A stretch of DNA of 64,000 nt from an uncultured Lachnospiraceae bacterium (lineage in GTDB: Bacteria > Bacillota > Clostridia > Lachnospirales > Lachnospiraceae): assembly GCA_945621435.1 (NCBI GenBank), contig CALZBR010000011.1:1-64000 (forward strand). The letters are read 5' to 3'. Made by a program: the position numbers and the translations under genes. Positions 35,071 through 45,600 of the stretch are shown piece by piece; positions within the stretch are counted from its first letter, which is position 1, and every line of letters begins with the position of its first letter. Under the pieces are notes generated by a model that ran no database searches, was not told where the DNA came from, and saw only the letters and a program-made list of their open reading frames with translations.

Positions 35071-35150
35071 ATGTGATTACAATCACAGTAGAACAATCAC
35101 GGTTGAACAATCACGTCAGAACAATCACCGAAGAAAATCTGCAAAATACA

Positions 35151-35178
35151 TTGAAAAGTTTGGGTGATATGTTATAAT
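35151..35178 (+). promoter_or_regulatory. promoter of the thiamine operon
   Basis: TTGAAA (35151-35156), 16-bp spacer, TATAAT (35173-35178), about 40 bases upstream of the TPP riboswitch. Confidence 0.75.
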
Positions 35179-35221
35179 GAGCAGGAACGAAAACATGAAA
35201 ACAAAATACGGAAATAAAATA

Positions 35222-35307
35222 AGCAGGGGAGCTTGTGGAGCAGGCTGAGAGGAAGCGTTTAGCTTCGACCCTATAACCTGATGCGGGTAATGCCGCCGTA
35301 GGAAGAC
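35222..35307 (+). promoter_or_regulatory. TPP (THI-element) riboswitch
   Basis: The conserved TPP aptamer is clear: GGGGAGCTTG, CTGAGAGGAAG, TTCGACCC, ACCTGATGCGGGTAATGCCG and CGTAGGAAG. Binding of thiamine pyrophosphate should favour the terminator at 35329 and switch off thiWMEDC. Confidence 0.95.
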
Positions 35308-35328
35308 ATAATCAGCAACAGCGATTTT

Positions 35329-35358
35329 GGAGACCCCGGTCAGGTGTCTCCTCTTTTT
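35329..35358 (+). terminator. riboswitch-controlled intrinsic terminator
   Basis: GGAGAC/GTCTCC stem followed by TCTTTTT, 22 bases after the aptamer and about 40 bases before thiW: a transcription-attenuation expression platform. Confidence 0.8.
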
Positions 35359-35398
35359 ATTGCATAGAAACCGAGAAAGCCTATTTCATAGGAGATGG

Positions 35399-35926
35399 AT
35401 GAAAATGAAAAAAATTAATGTGCAAAAGATGTGTATAGCCGGAATCCTGTGTGCAGTGGCAGTAGTTGGAAGTTTGTTTTCCTTTCCGATATTTGGGAGC
35501 AAGTGTGCTCCGGTACAGCATCTGGTGAATGTAATCTGTGCTGTGCTTCTGGGACCATGGTATGGTCTGGTGGTGGCTTTTCTGGCGAGTCTGCTGAGGA
35601 ATCTCTTTGCCCTGGGAAGTCTGCTGGCTTTTCCCGGAAGTATGTTTGGCGCATTGCTGTGCGGATTGATGTATCGTAAGTTTAAAAAACTGCTGCCTAC
35701 ATTGGCGGGGGAACTCTTTGGTACCTCTGTGCTGGGAGGGTTGTGTGCCTATCCCGTCGCTATTGTCTTCCTGGGCAAATCAGCTGCAGAGTTGGCATTT
35801 TATGTATATGTAGTACCGTTTCTGATTTCTACTGCAGGAGGCTGTGTATTGGCAGGAATGCTGTTTTTCTCCCTGCAGAAAACAGGGGTGCTGAAGAAGA
35901 TGCAAGGAGAACTCAATCGGAAATAA
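35399..35926 (+). CDS. thiW: thiazole ECF transporter S-component ThiW
   Basis: 175 aa, about six membrane helices. Family block FPIFGSKCAPVQHLVNVICA with LLGPWYGLVVAFLASLLRN; GSMFGALLCGLMYR and the ECF-contact region are present. It captures hydroxyethylthiazole for uptake with a shared ECF energising module encoded elsewhere. First gene behind the TPP riboswitch. ATG 35399 or 35405 are both possible (AGGAG upstream). Confidence 0.9.
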   Translation: MKMKKINVQKMCIAGILCAVAVVGSLFSFPIFGSKCAPVQHLVNVICAVLLGPWYGLVVAFLASLLRNLFALGSLLAFPGSMFGALLCGLMYRKFKKLLPTLAGELFGTSVLGGLCAYPVAIVFLGKSAAELAFYVYVVPFLISTAGGCVLAGMLFFSLQKTGVLKKMQGELNRK

Positions 35927-35951
35927 AAGCAATTGAAAGTAGGGAACAGAG

Positions 35952-36773
35952 ATGTGGAAGGAAAGGATGGAGAGGGTCAGGGAAAAGAAACCGCTGATTC
36001 ACAATATTACCAATTATGTGACGGCAAATGCCTGTGCTAATATTTTACTGGCCTGCGGTGCTTCTCCCATTATGGCAGATGATCCGGAGGAAGTGGAGGA
36101 AATCACCGCTCTTTGCAGCGGGCTGAACATCAATATCGGAACCTTGAGCAGTCGTACGATTCCATCCATGTTGGCTGCAGGGAAAAAGGCGAATTCGCTG
36201 GGGAGTCCGGTGCTGTTGGATCCCGTGGGCGTGGGCGCTTCCGGGTTTCGTAAAGAAACTGTGGAAAGGCTATTGAAAGAGATACATTTTACCGTGATTC
36301 GGGGGAATGTTTCAGAGATAAAGATTCTTGCGGGGAGTGATGTGAATCTGCGCGGCGTGGATGCCGATGGGGCAGACCGGGTGACGGAGGAGAATCTGTC
36401 ACAAGCTGTGGCACTTGCCAAAGCTTGTGCAGCTGAGAAAAAGACAATAGTAGCCATGACCGGGACGATTGACATTATCACTGACGGAATGACTGCGTAT
36501 TGCATCAGAAACGGTCATCCCTCCATGGGACTGGTGACCGGCACGGGCTGTCAGCTGTCCGCGATGACTACAGCTTATGTGGCGGCAAATCCCGAGGCAG
36601 CCCTGGAGGCAGCAGCCGCCGCAACAGGACTGATGGGACTTTGTGGGGAAAGAGCTTTCCGACGTATGGGCAATGACTTTGGCAATGTCACCTATGGAAA
36701 TTATATCATAGATGAGGTGTGCAGAGTCACACCGGAGGAATTGGAGCAGGGAATCAGATATGAAGTGCGTTAA
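35952..36773 (+). CDS. thiM: hydroxyethylthiazole kinase
   Basis: 273 aa ribokinase-like fold. Typical motifs are LIHNITNYVTANACANILLA, GASPIMADDPEEVEEI, NIGTLSSRTI, LLDPVGVGAS, IRGNVSEIKIL and GTGCQLSA with the anion hole. It phosphorylates salvaged thiazole alcohol. It follows thiW by 25 bases and overlaps thiE by 14 bases. Confidence 0.95.
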   Translation: MWKERMERVREKKPLIHNITNYVTANACANILLACGASPIMADDPEEVEEITALCSGLNINIGTLSSRTIPSMLAAGKKANSLGSPVLLDPVGVGASGFRKETVERLLKEIHFTVIRGNVSEIKILAGSDVNLRGVDADGADRVTEENLSQAVALAKACAAEKKTIVAMTGTIDIITDGMTAYCIRNGHPSMGLVTGTGCQLSAMTTAYVAANPEAALEAAAAATGLMGLCGERAFRRMGNDFGNVTYGNYIIDEVCRVTPEELEQGIRYEVR

Positions 36774-37434
36774 GGAAATGATGCGTCTGTATGCTGTGAC
36801 GGACAGAGCATGGACAGGAAAACAAAACCTATATGAGCAGGTGGAGGAGGCGTTGCAGCATGGTGTTACCTTTGTACAGCTCAGGGAAAAGAATCTGGAT
36901 GAGACAGCTTTTTTGGAAGAAGCAAAGGTGTTGAAGAAGCTGTGCCATTCCTATGGTGTACCCTTTGTCATCAACGATAATGTGGAGATCGCCCTTGCCT
37001 GTGATGCCGACGGAGTCCATGTAGGACAGGAGGATATGCAGGCCGGAGAAGTGCGGGCGAAGCTTGGACCGGATAAAATCATCGGTGTGTCTGCCCACAA
37101 TGTAGAGGAAGCTCTGACGGCAGTGAAAAACGGCGCGGATTATCTGGGGGTAGGAGCAGTATTTGGTACTGCTACCAAGACCAATGTCACTGCCATGTCC
37201 TATGAGACTCTGTGTGACATCTGCAGGGCAGTGGAAATACCGGTGGTTGCCATCGGAGGAATCCAGGAGAACAACATAGAAAAGCTGACAGGCAGCGGCG
37301 TGGATGGCGTTGCAGTGGTGTCTGCCATTTTCGGAGCGGAGAATATCGGGCGGGCGACCGAGAGACTGCGCCTGGCTTCGGATAGAATGGCAGAGAGTGG
37401 GACAGGACGAGGAAGCAACGGAGCAGATGAATGA
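36760..37434 (+). CDS. thiE: thiamine-phosphate synthase
   Basis: 224 aa TIM barrel. YAVTDRAW, VTFVQLREKNLD, FVINDNVEIALACDADGVHV, GQEDM, IGVSAHNVEEA, YLGVGAVFGTATKTN and AIGGI are all characteristic. It joins HMP-PP and HET-P to thiamine phosphate. ATG 36760 overlaps the thiM stop by 14 bases; ATG 36778/36781 are alternatives. The C-terminal tail after residue 205 is Ser/Gly-rich. Confidence 0.95.
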   Translation: MKCVKEMMRLYAVTDRAWTGKQNLYEQVEEALQHGVTFVQLREKNLDETAFLEEAKVLKKLCHSYGVPFVINDNVEIALACDADGVHVGQEDMQAGEVRAKLGPDKIIGVSAHNVEEALTAVKNGADYLGVGAVFGTATKTNVTAMSYETLCDICRAVEIPVVAIGGIQENNIEKLTGSGVDGVAVVSAIFGAENIGRATERLRLASDRMAESGTGRGSNGADE

Positions 37435-37459
37435 GAGCGAAAGAGCAGGAAGGAAAAGC

Positions 37460-38251
37460 ATGAAGACAGCATTATCAATTGCAGGCAGTGATTCCGGCGG
37501 AGGGGCAGGAATCCAGGCGGATATCAAGACCATGGAGGCAAACGGCGTTTATGCCATGACTGCCATCACGGCACTGACAGCTCAGAATACCACAGGAGTG
37601 ACGGGGATTCTGGAGGTGACACCGGAGTTTCTGGGAGCACAGCTGGATGCGGTGTTTACGGATATTTTTCCCGATGCCGTAAAAATCGGCATGGTGTCTT
37701 CGCCGGAGCTGATTCAAAAGATTGGGGAAAAATTGAGACAATATCAGCCGAGGCATATCGTGGTAGATCCGGTGATGGTGGCAACCTCCGGTTCTTCCCT
37801 GATACGGACAGAGGCACTGGATACCCTGTGCAGTGTGCTTCTGCCATTGGCGGAGGTGGTAACCCCCAATATACCGGAGGCGAAGATCCTGTCCGGAATG
37901 TCCATACATCGTCCGGAAGATATGGAACGGGCAGCAGAGAAAATCGGCAGGGAGTACGGCTGTAATGTGTTGTGCAAGGGTGGTCACAGCCTGAACGATG
38001 CCAACGATTACCTGTGGAGCCCGGAGGGCGGGAAATGGTTCCGGGGAAGAAAAATAGACAATCCCAATACCCATGGTACCGGATGCACCCTTTCCAGCGC
38101 CATCGCCACCAATCTGGCGAAGGGAAGGAGTCTGGAGGAAGCGGTTGCAGCGGCAAAGGAGTATTTGTCGGGAGCGTTGGAAGACGGATTGAACCTTGGT
38201 AAGGGATCGGGACCTTTGAATCATATCTATAAATTGTATCCCTCTCATTGA
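37460..38251 (+). CDS. thiD: hydroxymethylpyrimidine (phosphate) kinase
   Basis: 263 aa. TALSIAGSDSGGGAGIQADI, TALTAQNTTGV, VKIGMVSS, VVDPVMVATSGS, TPNIPEAKIL, GGHSL and NTHGTGCTLSSAIA are the family motifs, with the catalytic GTGC anion hole. It makes HMP-PP for ThiE. ATG 37460 with AGGAAGGAA, 25 bases after thiE. Confidence 0.95.
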   Translation: MKTALSIAGSDSGGGAGIQADIKTMEANGVYAMTAITALTAQNTTGVTGILEVTPEFLGAQLDAVFTDIFPDAVKIGMVSSPELIQKIGEKLRQYQPRHIVVDPVMVATSGSSLIRTEALDTLCSVLLPLAEVVTPNIPEAKILSGMSIHRPEDMERAAEKIGREYGCNVLCKGGHSLNDANDYLWSPEGGKWFRGRKIDNPNTHGTGCTLSSAIATNLAKGRSLEEAVAAAKEYLSGALEDGLNLGKGSGPLNHIYKLYPSH

Positions 38252-38342
38252 GATGGTCTGTTTGAGAAGATACCGGGTCAAATCTGCCAAGGATATTAAG
38301 AGTATAAAAAACGAGGTTTATCCTCCAAAGTGAAAAGGAGAA

Positions 38343-39656
38343 ATGATGATGGAATACACCACACAGATGGATGCGGCAAGGAAGGGTATTATCACACCAC
38401 AGATGGAAATCGTGGCAAAAAAGGAAAAGATGGAAGTGGAAAAGCTGAGAGGACTGGTAGCGGAGGGCAAGGTGGCTATTTGCGCCAACAAACGCCATAC
38501 CTGTCTGGATCCTGAGGGCGTGGGCAGCATGCTTCGCACCAAGATTAACGTGAACCTGGGCGTATCCAGAGACTGCAAGGACTATGATATCGAAATGCAG
38601 AAGGTGATGAGTGCGGTGGAGCTGGGAGCAGAGGCAATCATGGACCTTTCCAGCCACGGCAATACGCAGCCTTTTAGACGCAGGCTGACCGGGGAGTGTC
38701 CCGTGATGATCGGTACCGTGCCGGTGTACGACAGCGTGATTCACTATCAGAGAGACCTGGCGACTCTGACAGCCAAGGATTTTATTGATGTGGTAAGACT
38801 TCATGCGGAGGATGGTGTGGACTTCGTGACGCTGCACTGCGGAATTACGCAGAAGACCATTCAGCAGATCAAGGAGCACAAGCGTAAGATGAACATCGTC
38901 AGCCGTGGCGGAAGTCTGGTGTTTGCCTGGATGAGCATGACGGGAGAGGAGAATCCTTTTTATCAGTATTATGATGAGATTCTGGAGATCTGTGCGGAAT
39001 ATGACGTTACCATCTCCCTGGGAGACGCCTGCCGTCCCGGGTGCCTGGCAGATGCTACGGATGTTTGTCAGATTGAGGAGCTGGTGCGTCTGGGCGAGCT
39101 GACAAAGCGCGCCTGGGCAAAAAATGTGCAGGTCATGGTAGAGGGTCCCGGGCATATGCCCCTGAACCAGGTGGCAGCCAATATGCAGGTACAGCAGAGC
39201 ATCTGTATGGGAGCGCCTTTCTATGTACTGGGACCTCTGGTGACGGATATAGCACCCGGCTATGACCATATCACCGCAGCAATCGGTGGTGCCGTGGCCG
39301 CCATGAGCGGCGCAGCCTTCCTTTGCTATGTGACGCCTGCAGAGCACCTGGCTCTGCCCAATGTAGAGGACGTAAAACAGGGAATCATCGCCTCCAAGAT
39401 TGCTGCCCATGCGGCAGATATCGCAAAGGGAATCCCCGGGGCAAGAGACATTGACGACAGAATGGCGGATGCCAGACGCAATCTGGACTGGGATGAGCAG
39501 TTCGCCTGTGCCCTGGACCCCAAGACGGCAAAAGAAATCAGAGACAGCAGAAAACCTGAGGACGACCACAGCGATACCTGCAGTATGTGCGGCAAATTCT
39601 GCGCGGTACGCAGCATGAACAAAGCGCTGGCAGGGGAATATATCGATATCCTGTAA
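38343..39656 (+). CDS. thiC: phosphomethylpyrimidine synthase
   Basis: 437 aa non-canonical radical SAM enzyme that turns AIR into [66 protein letters not shown] and the C-terminal [4Fe-4S] motif CSMCGKFC are present. RBS AAAGGAGAA. Length is that of the shorter bacterial ThiC. Last gene of the thi operon. Confidence 0.96.
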   Translation: MMMEYTTQMDAARKGIITPQMEIVAKKEKMEVEKLRGLVAEGKVAICANKRHTCLDPEGVGSMLRTKINVNLGVSRDCKDYDIEMQKVMSAVELGAEAIMDLSSHGNTQPFRRRLTGECPVMIGTVPVYDSVIHYQRDLATLTAKDFIDVVRLHAEDGVDFVTLHCGITQKTIQQIKEHKRKMNIVSRGGSLVFAWMSMTGEENPFYQYYDEILEICAEYDVTISLGDACRPGCLADATDVCQIEELVRLGELTKRAWAKNVQVMVEGPGHMPLNQVAANMQVQQSICMGAPFYVLGPLVTDIAPGYDHITAAIGGAVAAMSGAAFLCYVTPAEHLALPNVEDVKQGIIASKIAAHAADIAKGIPGARDIDDRMADARRNLDWDEQFACALDPKTAKEIRDSRKPEDDHSDTCSMCGKFCAVRSMNKALAGEYIDIL

Positions 39657-39667
39657 GAAAACTGTAT

Positions 39668-39700
39668 AAGATGCGGTGATTGCCCTTCAATCGGCATCTT
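39668..39700 (+). other. hairpin between thiC and the GTPase gene
   Basis: AAGATGC/GCATCTT with an inner GATTG/CAATC stem, 11 bases after the thiC stop. There is no T tract, so it may be a weak terminator or a 3'-end stabiliser. Confidence 0.4.
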
Positions 39701-39740
39701 GAAGTATCCTGTGTTTTCGGTGTCGGGAAAGGAGCATGAA

Positions 39741-42593
39741 ATGCTGGGGAAACAAATCTGTATCGGGATTCTTGCCCATGTGGATGCGGGAAAAACTACA
39801 TTGTCGGAGGCGATGCTGTATACCACCGGTTCCCTGAGAAAGCTTGGCAGAGTGGACCACGGGGATGCCTTCCTGGACAATTTTTCCCTGGAGAGGCAGA
39901 GAGGAATCACCATCTTTTCCAAGCAGGCCAATCTGTCCTGGCAGGGGCGGGAAATGATTCTGCTGGATACACCGGGACATGTGGATTTTTCGGCGGAGAT
40001 GGAGCGGACCCTGCAGGTGCTGGACTATTGTATTCTGGTCATCAGTGGCACCGACGGAATCCAGGGGCATACCGCTACGCTTTGGAAGCTGTTGGAGAAA
40101 TATAGTATTCCGACATTTCTCTTTGTTAACAAAATGGATCAGCCCGGGGCAGACAGGGAAAAGCTGTTGCAGGAGCTGCAGAATAAATTTAGCGGCGGCT
40201 GTCGGGAATTCGGCAGTCCGGCGGAAGAGGACAGAGAGGCTTACTTTGACGGACTGGCTATGTGCAGTGAACCTCTCATGGAGGAATATCTGGAACAGGG
40301 CGAAGTGTCCGGGAAGACCATTGCTGAGGCGGTTGCAAAGCGTCAGGTCTTTCCCTGCTATTTTGGATCTGCCCTGCGTCTGGAGGGCGTGGAGGAGTTG
40401 CTGGAGGGACTCTGCCGGTATACGATTTACAAGGAATACCCGGAGGAATTCGGAGCCAGGGTATTCAAGATCACCAGAGATACTGCGGGCAATCGCCTGA
40501 CCCATTTGAAGGTAACCGGCGGAGCGCTGCGGGTCAAAATGCCTCTGGGCAATGCCGCCAGTGCGGCCAATCCAGATGAGATCTGGGAGGAAAAAGCGGA
40601 TGCTATCAGAATCTACGGCGGAGCCGGTTTTCAGCAGACAGATTGTGTGGAGGCCGGTGGGGTCTGCGCAGTAACGGGACTTGGCCGGACCTTTGCAGGA
40701 CAGGGGCTTGGGTATGAAGGGGAGAACAGTCAGCCGATGCTGGCACCGGTGCTTACTTATCGGTTGGTTTTGCCACCGGGGGCAGATGCGGTAAAGGTGC
40801 TGGGACAGCTTCGTACCCTGGAGGAAGAGGAGCCGGAGCTCCATGTGTGCTGGAGAGAAAGCACCGGAGAGATTCACGTGCAGGTCATGGGAGAGGTTCA
40901 GACAGAGGTGTTAAAATGCCTTTTCTCAGAACGATTCGGACTGGAAGCGGAGTTTGACGGCGGCAGCATCCTGTATAAGGAAACCATTGCCACACCGGCG
41001 GTGGGAATCGGGCATTTTGAGCCTCTGCGGCATTATGCGGAGGTACATTTGTTGTTAGAGCCCGGAGAACCCGGCAGCGGCATCACCTTCGGCGGAGGCT
41101 GCAGTGAGGACAAGCTGGATCGGAACTGGCAGCGCCTTATTTTTACTCATTTGGAGGAAAAAACCCACCTCGGTGTTTTAACAGGTTCTCCGTTGACTGA
41201 CGTGAAGATTACATTGTTGACAGGGAGGGCACACCTCAAGCATACAGAGGGTGGTGATTTCAGACAGGCTACCTACAGGGCGCTGCGGCAGGGGCTGATG
41301 CAGTGCAGAAGTGTGTTGCTGGAACCGGTGTTTGCCTTTACCATGGAGCTTCCCACGGGGCAGCTGGGAAGGGCAATGTCCGATGTGAAGCGCCTGTGTG
41401 GAGATTTTGCAACGCCGGTGACGGAGGGGGAGATGAGTATTCTGACGGGAAGTGTGCCTGTGGCGACTTTCAGAGAATACCAGCGTGAGCTTAGCGCCTA
41501 CACAGGTGGTCGGGGCAGACTTTCCTGTACTTTAAAGGGGTACGAACCCTGTCACAATTCAGAGGAAGTGATTGCAAATATTGGTTATGATCCGGAGGGG
41601 GATTTGGAGAATCCCGCTTCCTCCGTGTTCTGCGCACATGGTGCGGGATTTTTGGTCAACTGGGAGCTGGTGCCGGAATATGCGCACTTGGAGAGTGATT
41701 ATGAGCCCGATGCGGAAGAACTGTCATACGATGGCGGATTCACGATGGAAAACCGGGGGATGAGCGGTAACGGCGTGGACAGTAAGGGGACGGATAAGAA
41801 CGTGACGGGTAGAACCGTGAGCCAGACCGGACAGGGACGCCCGGACTATATCACCAGGGAAGAAATCGATGAGATTTTCCGGCGTACCTATGGGAAAAGC
41901 GACAGCGATTATGAGCCTTATCGCGTACACCGCAGGAACAACGGGAGTACTGTGACGGGAACGGTGCGTGACGGAAAACCGGTACAGGATGGGGAGCCGG
42001 CACAGGGAAACGGAGAGGCAGTAAGCAATGGAAGTGAAAAAGCCGGTGGAAATGCAAAATCCGGGAAGGGAAAGAAGGAGTCCTATTTCCTGGTAGACGG
42101 ATACAATATTATCTTTGCCTGGGAGGAGCTTCGGAGCCTTGCGGAGATTAACATGGACAGTGCCAGGGACAGACTTATGGATATCTGTTGCAATTTTCAG
42201 GGATATCATGGAGCCACTCTGATTCTTGTGTATGATGCCTATAAGGTGAAGGGCAATCCCGGCTCTGTACAGAAATATCATAATATTTATGTGGTTTACA
42301 CCAGAGAGGCAGAAACTGCTGATCAGTACATTGAAAAGACAGTTCACAAAATCGGGAAAAAATATGATGTTACGGTAGCTACCTCCGATGCCCTGGAGCA
42401 AATGATCATCTGGGGAGAGGGAGCCTTGAGACTGTCTGCCATGGGATTCCTGGAAGAGGTGGAAAACGTCAACAGAAGAATGAGAGAAGAATACCGCACG
42501 GAAAGCGGAAATGATGTTAAGTCGGGGAGTGGGGAAGGAAGAATCGGCAGCAGAATTAAAGTTGACGGGATAGATGGTGAAACAGAAGAATAA
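39741..42593 (+). CDS. ribosomal-protection-type translational GTPase fused to YacP/Rae1-like NYN endoribonuclease
   Basis: 950 aa. Residues 1 to about 655 are an EF-G/Tet(M)-like GTPase: AHVDAGKTT (G1), RQRGITIF (G2), DTPGHVDFS (G3), NKMD (G4), then EF-G domains II to V with VMGEVQTEVL. A low-complexity linker (about 656-778, rich in Gly, Asn, Lys, Glu) leads to an NYN/PIN-like domain (about 780-930). That domain has YFLVDGYNIIFAW, DRLMDICCNFQGYHG, LVYDAYKVKG, YTREAETADQYIEK and ATSDALEQMI, the YacP/Rae1 signature with its acidic residues. ATG 39741 has AAAGGAG six bases upstream. Rae1 cuts mRNA in the ribosomal A site and Tet(M)-type GTPases enter the same site, so the fusion may be a ribosome-directed mRNA nuclease. 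Confidence 0.9.
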   Translation: MLGKQICIGILAHVDAGKTTLSEAMLYTTGSLRKLGRVDHGDAFLDNFSLERQRGITIFSKQANLSWQGREMILLDTPGHVDFSAEMERTLQVLDYCILVISGTDGIQGHTATLWKLLEKYSIPTFLFVNKMDQPGADREKLLQELQNKFSGGCREFGSPAEEDREAYFDGLAMCSEPLMEEYLEQGEVSGKTIAEAVAKRQVFPCYFGSALRLEGVEELLEGLCRYTIYKEYPEEFGARVFKITRDTAGNRLTHLKVTGGALRVKMPLGNAASAANPDEIWEEKADAIRIYGGAGFQQTDCVEAGGVCAVTGLGRTFAGQGLGYEGENSQPMLAPVLTYRLVLPPGADAVKVLGQLRTLEEEEPELHVCWRESTGEIHVQVMGEVQTEVLKCLFSERFGLEAEFDGGSILYKETIATPAVGIGHFEPLRHYAEVHLLLEPGEPGSGITFGGGCSEDKLDRNWQRLIFTHLEEKTHLGVLTGSPLTDVKITLLTGRAHLKHTEGGDFRQATYRALRQGLMQCRSVLLEPVFAFTMELPTGQLGRAMSDVKRLCGDFATPVTEGEMSILTGSVPVATFREYQRELSAYTGGRGRLSCTLKGYEPCHNSEEVIANIGYDPEGDLENPASSVFCAHGAGFLVNWELVPEYAHLESDYEPDAEELSYDGGFTMENRGMSGNGVDSKGTDKNVTGRTVSQTGQGRPDYITREEIDEIFRRTYGKSDSDYEPYRVHRRNNGSTVTGTVRDGKPVQDGEPAQGNGEAVSNGSEKAGGNAKSGKGKKESYFLVDGYNIIFAWEELRSLAEINMDSARDRLMDICCNFQGYHGATLILVYDAYKVKGNPGSVQKYHNIYVVYTREAETADQYIEKTVHKIGKKYDVTVATSDALEQMIIWGEGALRLSAMGFLEEVENVNRRMREEYRTESGNDVKSGSGEGRIGSRIKVDGIDGETEE

Positions 42594-42685
42594 TAGAAGA
42601 GTGACAATTTTACAATGTTGATGACAGAAGGACGAAAATGTGGTAGAATAAATACAAGTATTCTGAAATTTTGGGAGGGTAATCT

Positions 42686-45600
42686 ATGAAGGGGAATGTA
42701 ATACCTTTTTATGGTAATTGGACATTTCTGAGGACAGAGCTGAATACTACCATAGGGGAATTGGAGCGACAGAAGACCAGGTTCGTTCCGGTAGAACTGC
42801 CTCATGACTGGCTGATTTATGATGCTAAGAATCTGTATAGGGATGGCTGTGGCTGGTACAAGAAGGAGTTCGAGATTTCTACCGGAGAGATTGATGATCT
42901 GGGAATGAAGATGAATCTTGAAGGTACGCCCCAGGACGATGGAAGAGATGGCAGCAGGACTGTACCTAAGGGACTGGAGCGCATTGTGGCGCGGATTGGC
43001 CGAGGGGAGAAGGTGATTCTTCGGTTTGACGGTGTCTATATGGATTCCACGGTCTTCGTCAACGGGAAAAAAATAGGGGACTGGAAATACGGTTATTCCA
43101 CCTTTGATATGGACATTACGGGAGCTCTCCGGCAGGGGAAGAATGAGGTGATTGTGGAAGTGCGCCATCAGTCCCCTAACAGCAGATGGTACTCCGGTGC
43201 AGGTATCTACCGAAAGGTATGGCTGAAGGTATGTCCTGTTGTGTATCTTCCGCTGGATGGAACCTATGTTACCACAAAAAAGTGTGAAGGAGGATTTCAG
43301 CTGGAGGCTGAGACAGAGATTGCGGGAAAGATGGATTCCGATGTGGGATGTCTCTATAGATTGTGGAAGGATGGAGAGCTTGTGGCTGACCTGGGCTGGC
43401 AGCCGGTAAAGGATGGCAAGACTACAGTTCAGGCACTTATCCCGAATCCTTTACTATGGGATGTTGAGGATCCTCAGTGTTATCAGCTGACCGTGGAGCT
43501 TTGCCGCAGGGGCAGGGAGAATGTGGCGATTGACAGTCAGGAGATTACCCTTGGCTTCCGCACCATGGAGTTTACCACTGATCATGGCTTTTTCCTGAAC
43601 GGACGTCATGTGAAGGTGCACGGTGTCTGTGAGCATCATGACCTGGGCTGTCTGGGAGCAGCATTTCATGTGCCGGCCATGGAGCGCAAGATCAAGATGC
43701 TGAAGAAGATGGGGGTTAATGCTATCCGCACCAGTCACAATATGCCTGCGCCGGAGCTTATGGAGCTGGCGGACAGGATGGGGATATTGATTCTGAGCGA
43801 AGCCTTTGATATGTGGGAGCGGTCCAAGACCGAGTACGATTACGGCAGATTTTTCAAGGAATGGTGCGAGACGGATGTGCGTAGCTGGGTGCGCAGAGAC
43901 AGGAACCATCCAAGCCTGTTACTATGGTCTATCGGGAATGAGATTTACGATACCCATGCGGATGAGCATGGACAGGAGATTACCAGAAGATTGCTGGCGG
44001 CAGTGGAGGAGCATGATCCGAAGCGGAATGCCCGGGTTACCATCGGCTCCAACTATATGCCATGGGAGAATGCCCAGAAATGTGCCGATATCGTAAAAAT
44101 GGCCGGCTATAATTATGGTGAGCGCTGCTACGAGGAGCATCACAGCAAGTATCCTGACTGGATTATGTACGGCAGCGAGACGGCTTCCCTGGTACAGAGC
44201 CGTGGAATTTATCATTTCCCGCTGAAACAGCCGGTGCTTTCGGATGAGGATGAACAGTGTTCCTCCCTGGGCAACTCCGCTACCAGCTGGGGTGCCAGGA
44301 GCTGGGAGAAATGTATCACCGATGACAGAGACCCGGAATATATCTGGGGACAGTTTATCTGGACCGGTTTTGACTATATTGGGGAGCCCACCCCATACCA
44401 CACCAAGAATTCCTACTTCGGGCAGATAGATACCGCAGGATTTCCCAAGGATTCCTACTATGTGTTCCGGGCGGAATGGACGGATGTTAAGAAAGCGCCT
44501 ATGGTGCATCTGTTCCCTTATTGGGATTTCAATCCGGGACAGATCATCGATGTAAATGCATGTACCAATGCGCCTGTGGTGGAGCTCTTCTTGAATGGTG
44601 TATCCCGGGGAAAACAGACCATTGATCATGAGCATGGTTTGTCGCTGGTAGCCCATTGGCAGGTGCCTTATGAACCGGGCACCATCACTGCGGTGGCTTA
44701 TGATGAAGAGGGCAGGGAGCTGGCGCGAGACAGTCACACCTCCTTCGGGGACAGTAAGAAGCTGGTGCTTGTCACAGACAAAAGGGTATTGAAGGCAGAC
44801 GGCGGGGATATGTGCTTTGTGGAGATATCTACGGTGGATGAACAGGGCAATCCCGTGGAAAATGCAGCGGATTATGTCAAGGTAGAGCTAACCGGTCCCG
44901 GCAGAATCTTAGGTATGGATAACGGTGACAGTACTGATTATGACGATTATAAGACAACCGTGAGAAAGCTTTTCTCCGGCAGGCTTCTTGCAGTGGTGGG
45001 CTCTACGGGAGAAACCGGCGAGATCCGGCTCACGGTATCCGGAAGGAATCTGGAGAGTGCAAGCCTGAGCATAGAGGTGGTGGCAGCGGCAGAAAGCGGG
45101 GAGTCTCCGGTAATCCTTCAGAGGTATCTGGAGGACTGCAGAAAACTGAAGAAAGCTGACTTCCCCACGAGGATACCTGTCCGCAAGCTGGAGATTCATA
45201 CTTTGGATGGTCAGAAATTTACACCCGAGAAGAAAGAAATAATAGTGGAAGCAATGCTCTATCCTCAGGATACCACAGACAGAACACTTGTCTGGAAGGC
45301 TGTGACAGCAGCAGGAATAGACGCCAATTATGCCAGAATTGAACCCGTGGAGGATACACAGGGAAGAAACCTGGCCAAGGTGACTGCCCTGGGGGATGGT
45401 GAGATATTTGTCCGTTGTCTTGCAAAGAATGAGGAGAAGACCGTATTGATCTCTCATCTGGAATTCCGGGCAGAAGGTCTGGGACAGGCCTGTATCAATC
45501 CTTATGAGTTTGTATCCGCCGGGTTGTTTACCGAGGCCATTGGAGAGATCGGAAACGGAAACGAAAAGGGAATTGCTACCGCAAGAGAAGGAGACAGCGG

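Noticed and set aside
37656-39569. 637-codon minus-strand open frame over thiD/thiC
   Set aside because: thiD and thiC on the plus strand have complete family motifs; the minus frame has no recognisable protein features.
39741-41700. Plain tetracycline resistance gene (tet(M)-like)
   Set aside because: The GTPase part is diverged and carries a nuclease fusion and a long linker; resistance cannot be claimed from sequence.
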